This document shows, in pieces, positions 17,378-25,744 of a DNA stretch of 64,000 nt; within the stretch, counting starts at the first letter, position 1, and each line of letters opens with the position of its first letter. The notes under the pieces are model-generated. The model did no database searches, was not told the origin of the DNA, and saw nothing but the letters and a program-made list of their open reading frames with translations. Origin of the DNA: Edaphocola flava (GTDB lineage: Bacteria > Bacteroidota > Bacteroidia > Chitinophagales > Chitinophagaceae). The DNA lies in assembly GCF_004118155.1 (NCBI RefSeq), contig NZ_SAIQ01000002.1, positions 186,001 to 250,000 on the forward strand, read 5' to 3'. The translations under genes and the position numbers were made by a program.

Positions 17378-17406
17378 GCACCGGCTTTCTAGCCGGTGCT
17401 TTTTTT
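17378..17406 (+). terminator. Terminator after C1
   Basis: GCACCGGCT and AGCCGGTGC form a hairpin followed by seven T. The same stem sequence recurs after C2, so the terminator belongs to the duplicated unit. Confidence 0.92.
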
Positions 17407-17489
17407 GTGCCAGAAATCTATTATTCTCTTTTGTGAGATAAAATTTTTCATTTAGTATTCATAAACTTAAATGGAATGTTAAAATATGT

Positions 17490-17497
17490 TACATTTG
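17490..17497 (+). promoter_or_regulatory. -7 promoter element for the A2-B2-C2 operon
   Basis: TACATTTG matches TAnnTTTG and ends 10 bases before the A2 ATG at 17508. The second cassette therefore has its own promoter, with a very short leader, unlike the first. Confidence 0.65.
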
Positions 17498-17507
17498 TTA
17501 TTGAGAA

Positions 17508-18446
17508 ATGAAACAACTCAATCCAGGTTTGCACCATCGTGGAAAGCGCAGCTTTCTATGCGTAGCTGTGTGCCTGTTTTTCCTCTTGCTGAGTATAGCA
17601 ACGGAGAGCAGGGCGCAGGTAACCAACATTGTGCTAAGTCCTAACACGGGATCCTATTGCCAGGGAGATTCTGTAACGATTACATTTACCGTTGCAGGTT
17701 TAAGTCTGGTGCCTACAACCACCATTGATATAGCCAACTCTTCCAATACCTCTCTGACTACTTTATATTCAGGAACCGGCCTGCTCAACCTTGGTGGCGG
17801 ACAGTTCAGTATTAAAGTCGTCATACCAGGTACACCAGCCGGTATTTTCGGTACGGCGCGACATTTCAAAATATCTTATAGCGGAATTCTAGGTAGCGGA
17901 AACGGTAACTCTGCTGATTTTGCATTATATGCCACCACGGTAGGAGGGACGGTTGCTTCGGCACAAACCATCTGTAGTGGTACAAGCCCATCCAATCTTA
18001 CCTTAAGCGGGCATACCGGATCTGTTGTAAAATGGCAGCGTGCAACAGACGCAGCATTTACCAGTCCTACAGATATCGCCATCACCAGCGCTACACTAAC
18101 CAGTGCCAATATTGGTAATCTTACTGTAAACACATATTTCCGTGCGGTGGTACAGAATGGAAACTGTACTGCAGCAAATTCCAGCTCAGTACTCATCACG
18201 ATGAGGCCTAACCCAGCCGGAACGCTATCTACGGTTGTGACGCCATTATGTGCCGGCACACAAACGCAGTTACGATTTACATCCAGCGCCGGAACCGGAC
18301 CTTTCAGCCTTATCATCAACGGTACAACTTATAACAGTATAACCAGTGGCACAGCGTTTAATGTCACTCCGAATATAACCACGACCACAACATTCAACCT
18401 TACTAAAATAACCGACGCCAATGGATGTATACTTCAGAATCCTTAA
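17508..18446 (+). CDS. Secreted protein A2: shorter Ig-like paralogue of A1, truncated last domain
   Basis: A 312-aa exported protein with a long signal peptide: basic start (HHRGKR), hydrophobic core, ending TESRAQ. The mature protein has an Ig-like domain (about 40-140, VLSPNTGSYCQGDSVTITFT), a second (about 145-230, TICSGTSPSNLTLSGHTGSV) and a final incomplete domain (about 235-312) that closely matches the end of A1 and stops at ITDANGCILQNP. It has no PA14-like domain and no T9SS sorting domain. It opens the second cassette and lies 63 bases ahead of B2. The A position has therefore diverged in its N-terminal domains while keeping the same C-terminal module. Confidence 0.83.
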   Translation: MKQLNPGLHHRGKRSFLCVAVCLFFLLLSIATESRAQVTNIVLSPNTGSYCQGDSVTITFTVAGLSLVPTTTIDIANSSNTSLTTLYSGTGLLNLGGGQFSIKVVIPGTPAGIFGTARHFKISYSGILGSGNGNSADFALYATTVGGTVASAQTICSGTSPSNLTLSGHTGSVVKWQRATDAAFTSPTDIAITSATLTSANIGNLTVNTYFRAVVQNGNCTAANSSSVLITMRPNPAGTLSTVVTPLCAGTQTQLRFTSSAGTGPFSLIINGTTYNSITSGTAFNVTPNITTTTTFNLTKITDANGCILQNP

Positions 18447-18509
18447 AATAAATCAACAATAACAATCAGAAATCAATCCACTATCTATCACAATTTAAAG
18501 TGCAAAAAG

Positions 18510-19772
18510 ATGAACAAGAACAATTACACATTAAGATTTTTTAGCCTGCTGCTGTTGCTGGTATCAGGCATACTGCTTGGCAGTACGATGCAAAGTGCTG
18601 CGCAGATCAGCAGTGTTACGGTAACGGTAAATGACTCCTCGTCCATTACCTTACCTACTGCCGCCACGACTGCGGCTAGTCCTACCAGTTTCTGTACCGG
18701 TAGCAGTACAACTTTGAGTGTTACCGGCGGACGTTTGGGCTCTGGTACACCCACAGCTCAATGGGTATGGTATGCTGATGCCTGTCCTACAGGTGCAGCT
18801 ACACCAGTAGGTACCGGTGCTTCGATCACCGTTTCTCCGACCAATACCGGTACGGCACCGATTACCAAAACATACTATGTACGTGCCGAGGGTGGTTTCT
18901 GTAACTACACTACACCATGTGTACCGGTGACCGTAACCATCAATCCGACTCCAACTGTTACCGCACCTGCTAACCAGGTATATTGTGCGGGCGCAGCAAC
19001 TACTGCGATTCCATTAAGCGGTACACCTACCGGTGTTACTTATGCGATCAGTGGTGGTGCAAGTATCGGTCTGGCAGATGCCAGTGGTCTGACTCAGATC
19101 CCTTCATTCACACCGATCAATGCTACATCTGCTCCGGTAACGGCAACCATCAGCATTACGCCAACGGCAAACGGATGTAGCGGTACTGCAGTAACCTTTA
19201 CCATTACGGTTAACCCGACTGCAGCTATGGTAGCGACCAGCGACATCACGAAGTGTAATGGCAATACCGTTTCTGCTATTGCATTCAGCAGTCCGACTAC
19301 CGGTGGTACCGTAACTTACTCCTGGACAAATGATAATCCATCTGTAGGTATTGCTGCAAGTGGTACAACCAGTTCTATCCCATCATTTACGGCCACCAAT
19401 GCAGGCTGTACAGATGCGGTTGCCAATGTAGTCGTAACACCAATCTATACAAATGGTGGTCAGACTTGTAACGGTACTCCGGATACATTTGTAGTAAGAG
19501 TACGTCCTACGCCAAATGCAACGCTTGCCGCAGCTAATGGACAGTTGTGTGAGGGCACTGCAGTACAGCTGACCTATACAGCTACCTGCGGAACTGGTCC
19601 GTTCAATGTAGAGATCAGACAGGATGGTGCAATACCGAATCAAATATATAATGGAGTAACTAATGGTGGCAGCATTACCATCACACCTACTCCGACCAGC
19701 CAGGGTGCGCATACCTATGATCTGATGAAGATTACAGATGCCAATGGCTGTACCAATCCTGTAACGCCATAG
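18510..19772 (+). CDS. Secreted protein B2: Ig-like repeat protein, paralogue of B1
   Basis: A 420-aa exported protein identical in length to B1 and highly similar along its whole length. Residues about 235-350 are nearly the same (NGNTVSAIAFSSPTTGGTV, ASGTTSSIPSFTATNA) while many codons differ synonymously. Signal peptide MNKNNYTLRFFSLLLLLVSG, ending MQSAAQ. The mature N-terminus is the alternating strand ISSVTVTV, followed by a Ser/Thr/Ala linker and about four Ig-like domains. It ends at ITDANGCTNPVTP, the same truncated point as B1. No T9SS domain is present. C2 starts 19 bases downstream. The function is unknown; a shaft subunit is my inference. Confidence 0.85.
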   Translation: MNKNNYTLRFFSLLLLLVSGILLGSTMQSAAQISSVTVTVNDSSSITLPTAATTAASPTSFCTGSSTTLSVTGGRLGSGTPTAQWVWYADACPTGAATPVGTGASITVSPTNTGTAPITKTYYVRAEGGFCNYTTPCVPVTVTINPTPTVTAPANQVYCAGAATTAIPLSGTPTGVTYAISGGASIGLADASGLTQIPSFTPINATSAPVTATISITPTANGCSGTAVTFTITVNPTAAMVATSDITKCNGNTVSAIAFSSPTTGGTVTYSWTNDNPSVGIAASGTTSSIPSFTATNAGCTDAVANVVVTPIYTNGGQTCNGTPDTFVVRVRPTPNATLAAANGQLCEGTAVQLTYTATCGTGPFNVEIRQDGAIPNQIYNGVTNGGSITITPTPTSQGAHTYDLMKITDANGCTNPVTP

Positions 19773-19791
19773 GGCTTGCAGAAACAAACAG

Positions 19792-20724
19792 ATGAAACGA
19801 ACCAGTAAAAATATCATTCAGGTTATTTGCTGCCTGTGCTGTAGTGTGCTGTTTTCAGCACCACTACAGCTGCGGGCACAGATTGCCAGCACCAGTGTAC
19901 TGGTGCTGAAAACACCTGTCATAGATTCTGTCGGATATCACTGTTCTGGCGGCCTGCCTATTCAGGTGTATGTCTCTAACCAGATTGCGCCTGTAGTCTA
20001 TTCCATACAGAGTACCGTTCCTCCTGTTGCCCCCATACCCACCAATCATTCCGGAACATTCTTCAATGTATATGGTATTACAGATGCGGTGTTCAGGGCA
20101 CATAACGGATCCTGCTATACCGATATGGCGGTGCATTTTGACTGCGGAGGTGATCCGCTTCCCGTTACTTTGCTGGATTTTACCGTAAAACTGTATCAGG
20201 ATAATAAGGCATTATTAAACTGGACCGTAAGCAGGGAAGATGGTCTTGCACGTTATGAGGTAGAAGAGTCAACTGACGGAAGGACTTTTAAATACCTGGG
20301 AGCAGTAGTTCCGGTCAATGGTCAGGGGCCTAAAGATTATGAATTCACAGATGACCGGCTGGAGCAGGGCTACAACTTCTACCGTCTGCGTATGGTAGAC
20401 CAGGACGGAAGTGTACAATATAGTGCCGTACGCTTTGTTATCTACAGCCGCGACGGAACAATGGTGTGGTATCCTAATCCTACCAGCCGATACCTGTATA
20501 TGGAATTCTATAATGATAACCGGGCGGAGACTATTGATATACGGATCTATAACAGTATATCCGGAAATGAATCGGCCAAACAGCAGTATAAACTGGAACG
20601 CGGCCTGAACAAACTGGCTGTAGATGTGAGTCTGCTGCCGGACGGATCTTATTTCCTGATGTACAGCCTGGGAGGGGACCGGCGCCATGAAGGCACGATC
20701 AGGTTCCAGAAAGTGAGTCAGTAA
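19792..20724 (+). CDS. Secreted protein C2: T9SS cargo, paralogue of C1
   Basis: A 310-aa exported protein, the same length as C1, with a signal peptide ending PLQLRAQ. The mature start IASTSVLVLKTPVIDSV parallels C1. The complete Ig-like domain keeps the cysteine pattern (YHCSGG, GSCYTD, HFDCGG), followed by the fibronectin-like LLDFTVKL...LLNWTV segment and a T9SS type A-like sorting domain from VWYPNPTSRYLYMEF to IRFQKVSQ. C1 lacks a short insertion present here around VVPVNGQGPKDYE, balanced by a shorter loop elsewhere. It closes the second cassette and is followed by a terminator that resembles the one after C1. Confidence 0.87.
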   Translation: MKRTSKNIIQVICCLCCSVLFSAPLQLRAQIASTSVLVLKTPVIDSVGYHCSGGLPIQVYVSNQIAPVVYSIQSTVPPVAPIPTNHSGTFFNVYGITDAVFRAHNGSCYTDMAVHFDCGGDPLPVTLLDFTVKLYQDNKALLNWTVSREDGLARYEVEESTDGRTFKYLGAVVPVNGQGPKDYEFTDDRLEQGYNFYRLRMVDQDGSVQYSAVRFVIYSRDGTMVWYPNPTSRYLYMEFYNDNRAETIDIRIYNSISGNESAKQQYKLERGLNKLAVDVSLLPDGSYFLMYSLGGDRRHEGTIRFQKVSQ

Positions 20725-20750
20725 ATTACTTTTTGCATTTTTTTAATATA

Positions 20751-20778
20751 AGCACCGGTCATATGGCCGGTGCTTTTT
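20751..20778 (+). terminator. Terminator after C2
   Basis: GCACCGG and CCGGTGC pair around an 8-base loop, followed by five T. The stem and the preceding TTTTTGCATTTTT context match the terminator after C1. Confidence 0.9.
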
Positions 20779-20800
20779 ATGTCTGAATACTGAATTTAAT

Positions 20801-20808
20801 TACCTTTG
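20801..20808 (+). promoter_or_regulatory. -7 promoter element of mfd, 7 bases before the start codon
   Basis: TACCTTTG, followed by C, matches the Bacteroidota -7 consensus exactly and ends 7 bases before the ATG at 20816. The mfd mRNA would be leaderless or nearly so. Confidence 0.75.
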
Positions 20809-20815
20809 CATTCTT

Positions 20816-23800
20816 ATGAACCTGCAAACATTGCAAGGCTTATATCATTCCGATATCCGCTTGAAAGAATTAGCGGCAGCCCTTAGTTTATCCCAACCCA
20901 AAGATTTTATCCTTAAAAATGTCAAGGCCAATGCGGTGTCTTTTATAGCGGAAGCGGTCTGGCAGCAGTCTGATGTGAATCATGTATTCGTTTTGGACGA
21001 TAAGGATGAAGCTGCATATTTTCACAACGACTTCGAACACCTGAGCGGAGCCCTGGATGTATTTTTCTTCCCGGATTCTTATAAAAAGACAGGGGTCTAC
21101 ACCGCAGCGAACAGCAGTCATATAATGCTGCGTACCGAAGCGCTGAATAAGTGGAGCGGTACATCGGTACATAAAAAAGTACTGGTTACCTATCCCGATG
21201 CCCTGTTCGAAAAAGTGGTACAGGCAAAAAGCCTGAGTAAAAATGTGATCCAGATAGTGGTCAATCATACCCTCGATGTAAAGAGCCTGCTCGAACGCCT
21301 GACAGGATTGGGCTTCCGGCATGAAGACTTTGTGTACGAGCCGGGACAGTTCTCTATACGTGGTGGTATCCTTGATATTTACTCTTTCGGTAATGAGCAT
21401 CCATATCGCATAGAGTTGTTTGGAAATGAAGTAGACAGCATCCGTTTGTTCAACCCGGAAACACAGTTATCTGAACGAAAACTGCTACAGGTGTCCATCC
21501 TGCCAAATATTGAGACCAGCTTTGAAACAGGAGAGAAGGTTTCCTTCCTTGATTTTGTGCCGGCTAATACGGTCTTCTGGTTTAAGGATCAGCAGTTGCT
21601 GGAAGATAAACTTGCCTATTTCCAGGTAAAGCTGGAAGAGCAGCTGAGCCAGGCCGGAGGTGATGGCATGAAGGTGCATCATGATGATGAAGAAGAGACC
21701 AGAACAGTGACCACGGATGATTTTGAAGATGCCGGCTACTGGGCTGAAAAATTAAAGCAGTTCCATCATATACATATGAATAAACCTGCACCTGCAGGTG
21801 GTATTGCTATTGACTTTAATACAGAACCACAACCAACATTCAATCGTAATTTCGATTTACTGACCAGCAACCTGAAAAAGTGGACTGCTGATAAATATAC
21901 CGCATACATATTTGCTGAGAATGCAAAACAATTAGAGCGCTTAAGGGTTATATTCGAAGATACCAATGCCGAGATCAGCTTTGTGCCGATTCCGGTATCT
22001 ATAAGTAACGGATTCATCGATCATGACCATAAGATACTGGTCTATACCGATCATCAGATCTTCCAGCGTTTTCATAAATACAAGATCAAACAGGCCTACA
22101 GCAAAGGAAAGGCCATTACCATCAAATCCTTAAGGGAACTGCAACCCGGCGATTATGTAAGCCATATTGATTATGGAGTAGGGGTGTACAGTGGTTTACA
22201 GAAAATTGACGTAAACGGTGCCGCACAGGAAGCCGTCAGAATTATATATAAGGACAATGATGTCCTGTATGTAAGCATAAATGCCTTACATAAAATATCC
22301 AAATACTCAGGTAAGGAAGGTACGAAGCCTAAGGTGCATAAACTGGGTAGTGATGCCTGGGAGCGCCTGAAAAACAAAACCAAGAAACAGGTTAAAGATA
22401 TTGCAGCTGATCTGATCAGGCTGTATGCCAAACGTAAAGCGGCAGAAGGTTTTGCCTTCAGTCCGGATAGCTATTTGCAGACAGAGCTCGAAGCCTCATT
22501 CTTCTATGAAGATACACCAGATCAGTCCAAGGCTACTGCAGATGTGAAGCGTGATATGGAAGCGCCTAATCCTATGGACCGCCTGGTCTGTGGAGATGTG
22601 GGCTTTGGTAAAACCGAAGTAGCCGTTCGTTCTGCATTCAAGGCCGTAGCCGATAGCAAACAGGTGGCTGTATTGGTTCCTACTACCATTCTCGCTTACC
22701 AGCATTATCAGACGTTTAAAGATCGCCTGAAAGAATTTCCTTGTACCGTAGATTACCTGAACCGTTTCAAATCGGCTAAGGAGAAAAAAGATACACTGCA
22801 AAGGTTAGAAGAAGGTAAGATAGATATCCTGATCGGTACGCATGCCTTGCTCAGCAAAGACGTCAAGTTCAAAGACCTGGGTCTGTTTATTGTAGATGAA
22901 GAGCAGAAGTTTGGTGTAGCCGCAAAGGAAAAATTAAGAGAGCGTAAACTAAATGTAGATACACTGACCCTTACCGCAACACCTATTCCGCGCACACTGC
23001 AGTTCTCCCTGATGAGTGCCCGTGACCTGAGTATCATGAATACTCCTCCGCCAAATCGCCAGCCGGTACACACCGAACTGATCGGTTTTGATGAAGAGTT
23101 TATCCGTGATGCTGTCTATTATGAAACCGAAAGAGGCGGCCAGGTATACTTCATCCATAATCGGGTACAAAGCTTGCCGGCTATGGCAGAAAAATTGAAA
23201 GCACTGTGTCCTGATCTGGAGATTGCCGTAGCACACGGACAGATGGAAGGTGCAAAACTGGAGAAAACCCTGCTGGACTTTATCAACTATAAATATGATG
23301 TGATCTGCTGCAGTAATATTGTGGAGAGTGGAGTAGACATCAGCAATGCGAATACCATTATTATCAATAATGCACATCAATTCGGATTGAGTGACCTGCA
23401 CCAGCTGAGAGGTCGTGTAGGTAGAAGCAATAAAAAGGCATTCTGTTATCTCGTAGCACCGTCCTTGCTGACGTTACCGGATGACAGCCGCAGAAGATTG
23501 CAGATACTGGAGCAGTTCAACGAACTGGGTAGTGGTTTCCAGATTGCCATGCGTGACCTGGATATCCGCGGCGCCGGTAATATACTGGGTGGTGAGCAGA
23601 GTGGATTTATTGCTGATATAGGCTTTGAAATGTACCAGAAGATCCTGGCAGAAGCTATACAGGAACTGAAATCCAGCGACTTTAAAGATGTATTTGCAGC
23701 CGAGCTGGATCGTAAGAAAGAGTTCGTGACAGACTGTACGATTGATACTGATCTGGAGATCCTTATTCCGGAAGAGTATGTGTCCAGCATTACTGAGCGC

Positions 23801-24178
23801 CTCTCTTTATATACGCAATTAGATGATCTGGATACAGAAGAAGACCTGACTGCTTTTGCCGATATGCTGACCGACCGTTTTGGTCCGATGCCACAGCAGG
23901 TACAGGATCTGTTTACGGTTGTACGTTGCCGCAAAATGGCTAAAGAACTGGGCTTTGAGAAGCTGATTATTAAAAATAAAGTGATGCGTCTGTATTTTAT
24001 CAACAATCCGGATTCTCCTTATTATGAGAGTGAAACCTTCCGTAAAATTATGGATTATATACAGATCGGAACCAACCAGGCAAAGATGAAACAAATGGGA
24101 ACCGTTTTCCTTTTAGTAGTAAACAATATCCGCAATATGAGCGATGTGAAATTCTTCCTGGAAGGTGCTCAACTATAA
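20816..24178 (+). CDS. mfd: Mfd, transcription-repair coupling factor
   Basis: A 1120-aa ATP-dependent DNA translocase that removes RNA polymerase stalled at lesions and recruits UvrA. Domains in order: an N-terminal UvrB-like module (FSIRGGILDIYSFGNEHPYR near 180), the RNA-polymerase-interacting CarD-like domain (GDYVSHIDYGVGVYSGLQKI near 445), an SF2 helicase core with Walker A GDVGFGKTEVAV near 591, DEEQ box near 692, motif III TATPIPRTL near 722, motif VI-like QLRGRVGRS near 865, and the C-terminal TRCF domain. The length fits the family. It stands alone between two terminators and has its own promoter. uvrB lies about 9 kb away on the other strand. Confidence 0.97.
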   Translation: MNLQTLQGLYHSDIRLKELAAALSLSQPKDFILKNVKANAVSFIAEAVWQQSDVNHVFVLDDKDEAAYFHNDFEHLSGALDVFFFPDSYKKTGVYTAANSSHIMLRTEALNKWSGTSVHKKVLVTYPDALFEKVVQAKSLSKNVIQIVVNHTLDVKSLLERLTGLGFRHEDFVYEPGQFSIRGGILDIYSFGNEHPYRIELFGNEVDSIRLFNPETQLSERKLLQVSILPNIETSFETGEKVSFLDFVPANTVFWFKDQQLLEDKLAYFQVKLEEQLSQAGGDGMKVHHDDEEETRTVTTDDFEDAGYWAEKLKQFHHIHMNKPAPAGGIAIDFNTEPQPTFNRNFDLLTSNLKKWTADKYTAYIFAENAKQLERLRVIFEDTNAEISFVPIPVSISNGFIDHDHKILVYTDHQIFQRFHKYKIKQAYSKGKAITIKSLRELQPGDYVSHIDYGVGVYSGLQKIDVNGAAQEAVRIIYKDNDVLYVSINALHKISKYSGKEGTKPKVHKLGSDAWERLKNKTKKQVKDIAADLIRLYAKRKAAEGFAFSPDSYLQTELEASFFYEDTPDQSKATADVKRDMEAPNPMDRLVCGDVGFGKTEVAVRSAFKAVADSKQVAVLVPTTILAYQHYQTFKDRLKEFPCTVDYLNRFKSAKEKKDTLQRLEEGKIDILIGTHALLSKDVKFKDLGLFIVDEEQKFGVAAKEKLRERKLNVDTLTLTATPIPRTLQFSLMSARDLSIMNTPPPNRQPVHTELIGFDEEFIRDAVYYETERGGQVYFIHNRVQSLPAMAEKLKALCPDLEIAVAHGQMEGAKLEKTLLDFINYKYDVICCSNIVESGVDISNANTIIINNAHQFGLSDLHQLRGRVGRSNKKAFCYLVAPSLLTLPDDSRRRLQILEQFNELGSGFQIAMRDLDIRGAGNILGGEQSGFIADIGFEMYQKILAEAIQELKSSDFKDVFAAELDRKKEFVTDCTIDTDLEILIPEEYVSSITERLSLYTQLDDLDTEEDLTAFADMLTDRFGPMPQQVQDLFTVVRCRKMAKELGFEKLIIKNKVMRLYFINNPDSPYYESETFRKIMDYIQIGTNQAKMKQMGTVFLLVVNNIRNMSDVKFFLEGAQL

Positions 24179-24199
24179 CACGAGTATGTTCCAACTATA

Positions 24200-24236
24200 A
24201 ACAACGAAGCATCCCATTGGGATGCTTCGTTGTTTT
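24200..24236. terminator. Bidirectional terminator between mfd and the convergent T9SS cargo gene
   Basis: ACAACGAAGCATCCC and GGATGCTTCGTTGT pair around a loop of about 4 bases, followed by TTTTATC on the plus strand. It lies between the two converging stop codons. Confidence 0.88.
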
Positions 24237-24280
24237 ATCTTTTAGATATGCGCAAATGCTGCGGAGACAATATTTTTGAA

Positions 24281-25720
24281 TTATCCTTTAATAAACTTTA
24301 CCGTTCCGGAATAGTTCTCCAGGTTCACAGTTAGTATATAGGAGCCTGCAGGGAGACCTGCAATATCGATTCTGTTCTGATGCAGGTTAACGAAACGCTT
24401 GATCAGTCTTCCTTCAATACTGCTGATAGAGACCTGCGCATGACGAAGATCTTTGTCTGAAGAAAGTGCCAGATAATCAGAAGCAGGGTTAGGATAGATC
24501 GTAACCTGTAGCGGTGTTATAACCTTCTTTATATTATTGGGCGGAGTAGTATCTGTAACAAAAGCATAGTAAATTTTGGTCCGGTAATCTGTATTGGTAT
24601 AAGGAGGTTGATTGTCAAAGTTATTATGGATCATGCACACTATATCACTATCCTGATCCCGTTCTATTGTGATCTGCCATATATTCAATGTATCATTGGT
24701 CGTCAGATTTACTTCCTTTCGGGTTGTCTGCATTAATAAATTATTGACATACTCATTCTGGTATACCCTGAACCAGTGCATTGTAGCGTCGATTTCTTCA
24801 GATACATTATTGCCGGAATAGCTGTATTGTTTGTAACTGTCAAATGTCAGCGGACTACCCGGATAGGCTTTTTGCTTTATTACTTTTGATACCTGGTCGT
24901 TGAGATTGTATTGGTAAGAAAATTCCTCCTGGTAATTATTGTGCCGGGTTAAGGTGGTTTTACTAAGCTTACCCGCAATGTAGACATAATTTATCTCCTC
25001 CAACTGGAACCAGCTATTTTGATTTTCGTAACTAAACTTTTTATGGGTAAGTAATTGATCATTGTTATATGCCCAGGTCTCCTTTTCATAATACTGCGGC
25101 GGTGCGAGCGGGTTATTAATATCCCATTTTCTACTGACCATTTGGGTAATGTGCCCGAGATTGTCGTAAGTGTAAGTATAGTCGAACCGTGGTATAATAT
25201 CGTAGCTTATGGGATATAGATCATAATCTACATCACTCACTGTACGTAACGTAGTTTTTCCCTCGGCATTCAGTACAAAATCGATATGCTCTTTTTTGTC
25301 AACCGTCTGTGTAGAAAAATCATAATCTCCACCAAACGTTTGTACGTTGCCGGGACTGAATTTATTAATATACCCGTAATCCTTTCCAATGAACTTGTTA
25401 TATAGCCACAGGCTATCCAGTGAAAAGAGCAGGGCGGGGGTTTCCTTAATGTAAAGATTTACATAGTCCAGTAAATATCCTTCATATTCACTGGCCCGTC
25501 CTTCTGAAATAGGGCCTGTCAACATTAGTTTTGCCGGATCAGGCATGGTATAACCGTTTCGGTTATAGATGCGGGTAGAATCCAGGTATTCCCAGGACGT
25601 ATCGTTAGCGATAATGCCTTGTGCAAAACTAAATGCCTGTATCTTTTTGGTCTGTGCATGCGCATATCGGGTACACATAGCCATCATCAAAGTCGTAAAA
25701 AGCAATAAGCGGTACATCAT
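24281..25720 (-). CDS. Secreted T9SS cargo protein, unknown function
   Basis: A 479-aa exported protein: a signal peptide of about 22 residues ending RYAHAQ, a Tyr/Asn/Asp-rich central region (about 100-370) with repeated short motifs of the form WxYNNDQLLTHKKF and YTYDNLGHITQMVSR, and a C-terminal T9SS type A-like domain starting VTIYPNPASDYLALSSDKD and ending SGTVKFIKG. The YDNxGxIxxMVSR-type repeats resemble RHS/YD-like beta-strand repeats, but too few are present to call it an RHS protein. The gene lies 24 bases after the DUF4230 gene and is probably co-transcribed with it. Two Met codons are adjacent at the start. Confidence 0.82.
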   Translation of the reverse strand: MMYRLLLFTTLMMAMCTRYAHAQTKKIQAFSFAQGIIANDTSWEYLDSTRIYNRNGYTMPDPAKLMLTGPISEGRASEYEGYLLDYVNLYIKETPALLFSLDSLWLYNKFIGKDYGYINKFSPGNVQTFGGDYDFSTQTVDKKEHIDFVLNAEGKTTLRTVSDVDYDLYPISYDIIPRFDYTYTYDNLGHITQMVSRKWDINNPLAPPQYYEKETWAYNNDQLLTHKKFSYENQNSWFQLEEINYVYIAGKLSKTTLTRHNNYQEEFSYQYNLNDQVSKVIKQKAYPGSPLTFDSYKQYSYSGNNVSEEIDATMHWFRVYQNEYVNNLLMQTTRKEVNLTTNDTLNIWQITIERDQDSDIVCMIHNNFDNQPPYTNTDYRTKIYYAFVTDTTPPNNIKKVITPLQVTIYPNPASDYLALSSDKDLRHAQVSISSIEGRLIKRFVNLHQNRIDIAGLPAGSYILTVNLENYSGTVKFIKG

Positions 25721-25744
25721 AGAAATTTGATTATATGAAAATAA

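Noticed and set aside
25000-25300. RHS or toxin-like protein call for the 479-aa T9SS cargo because of YD-like repeats.
   Set aside because: Only a few imperfect repeats are present, with no RHS core or toxin domain, and the protein ends in a T9SS sorting domain.
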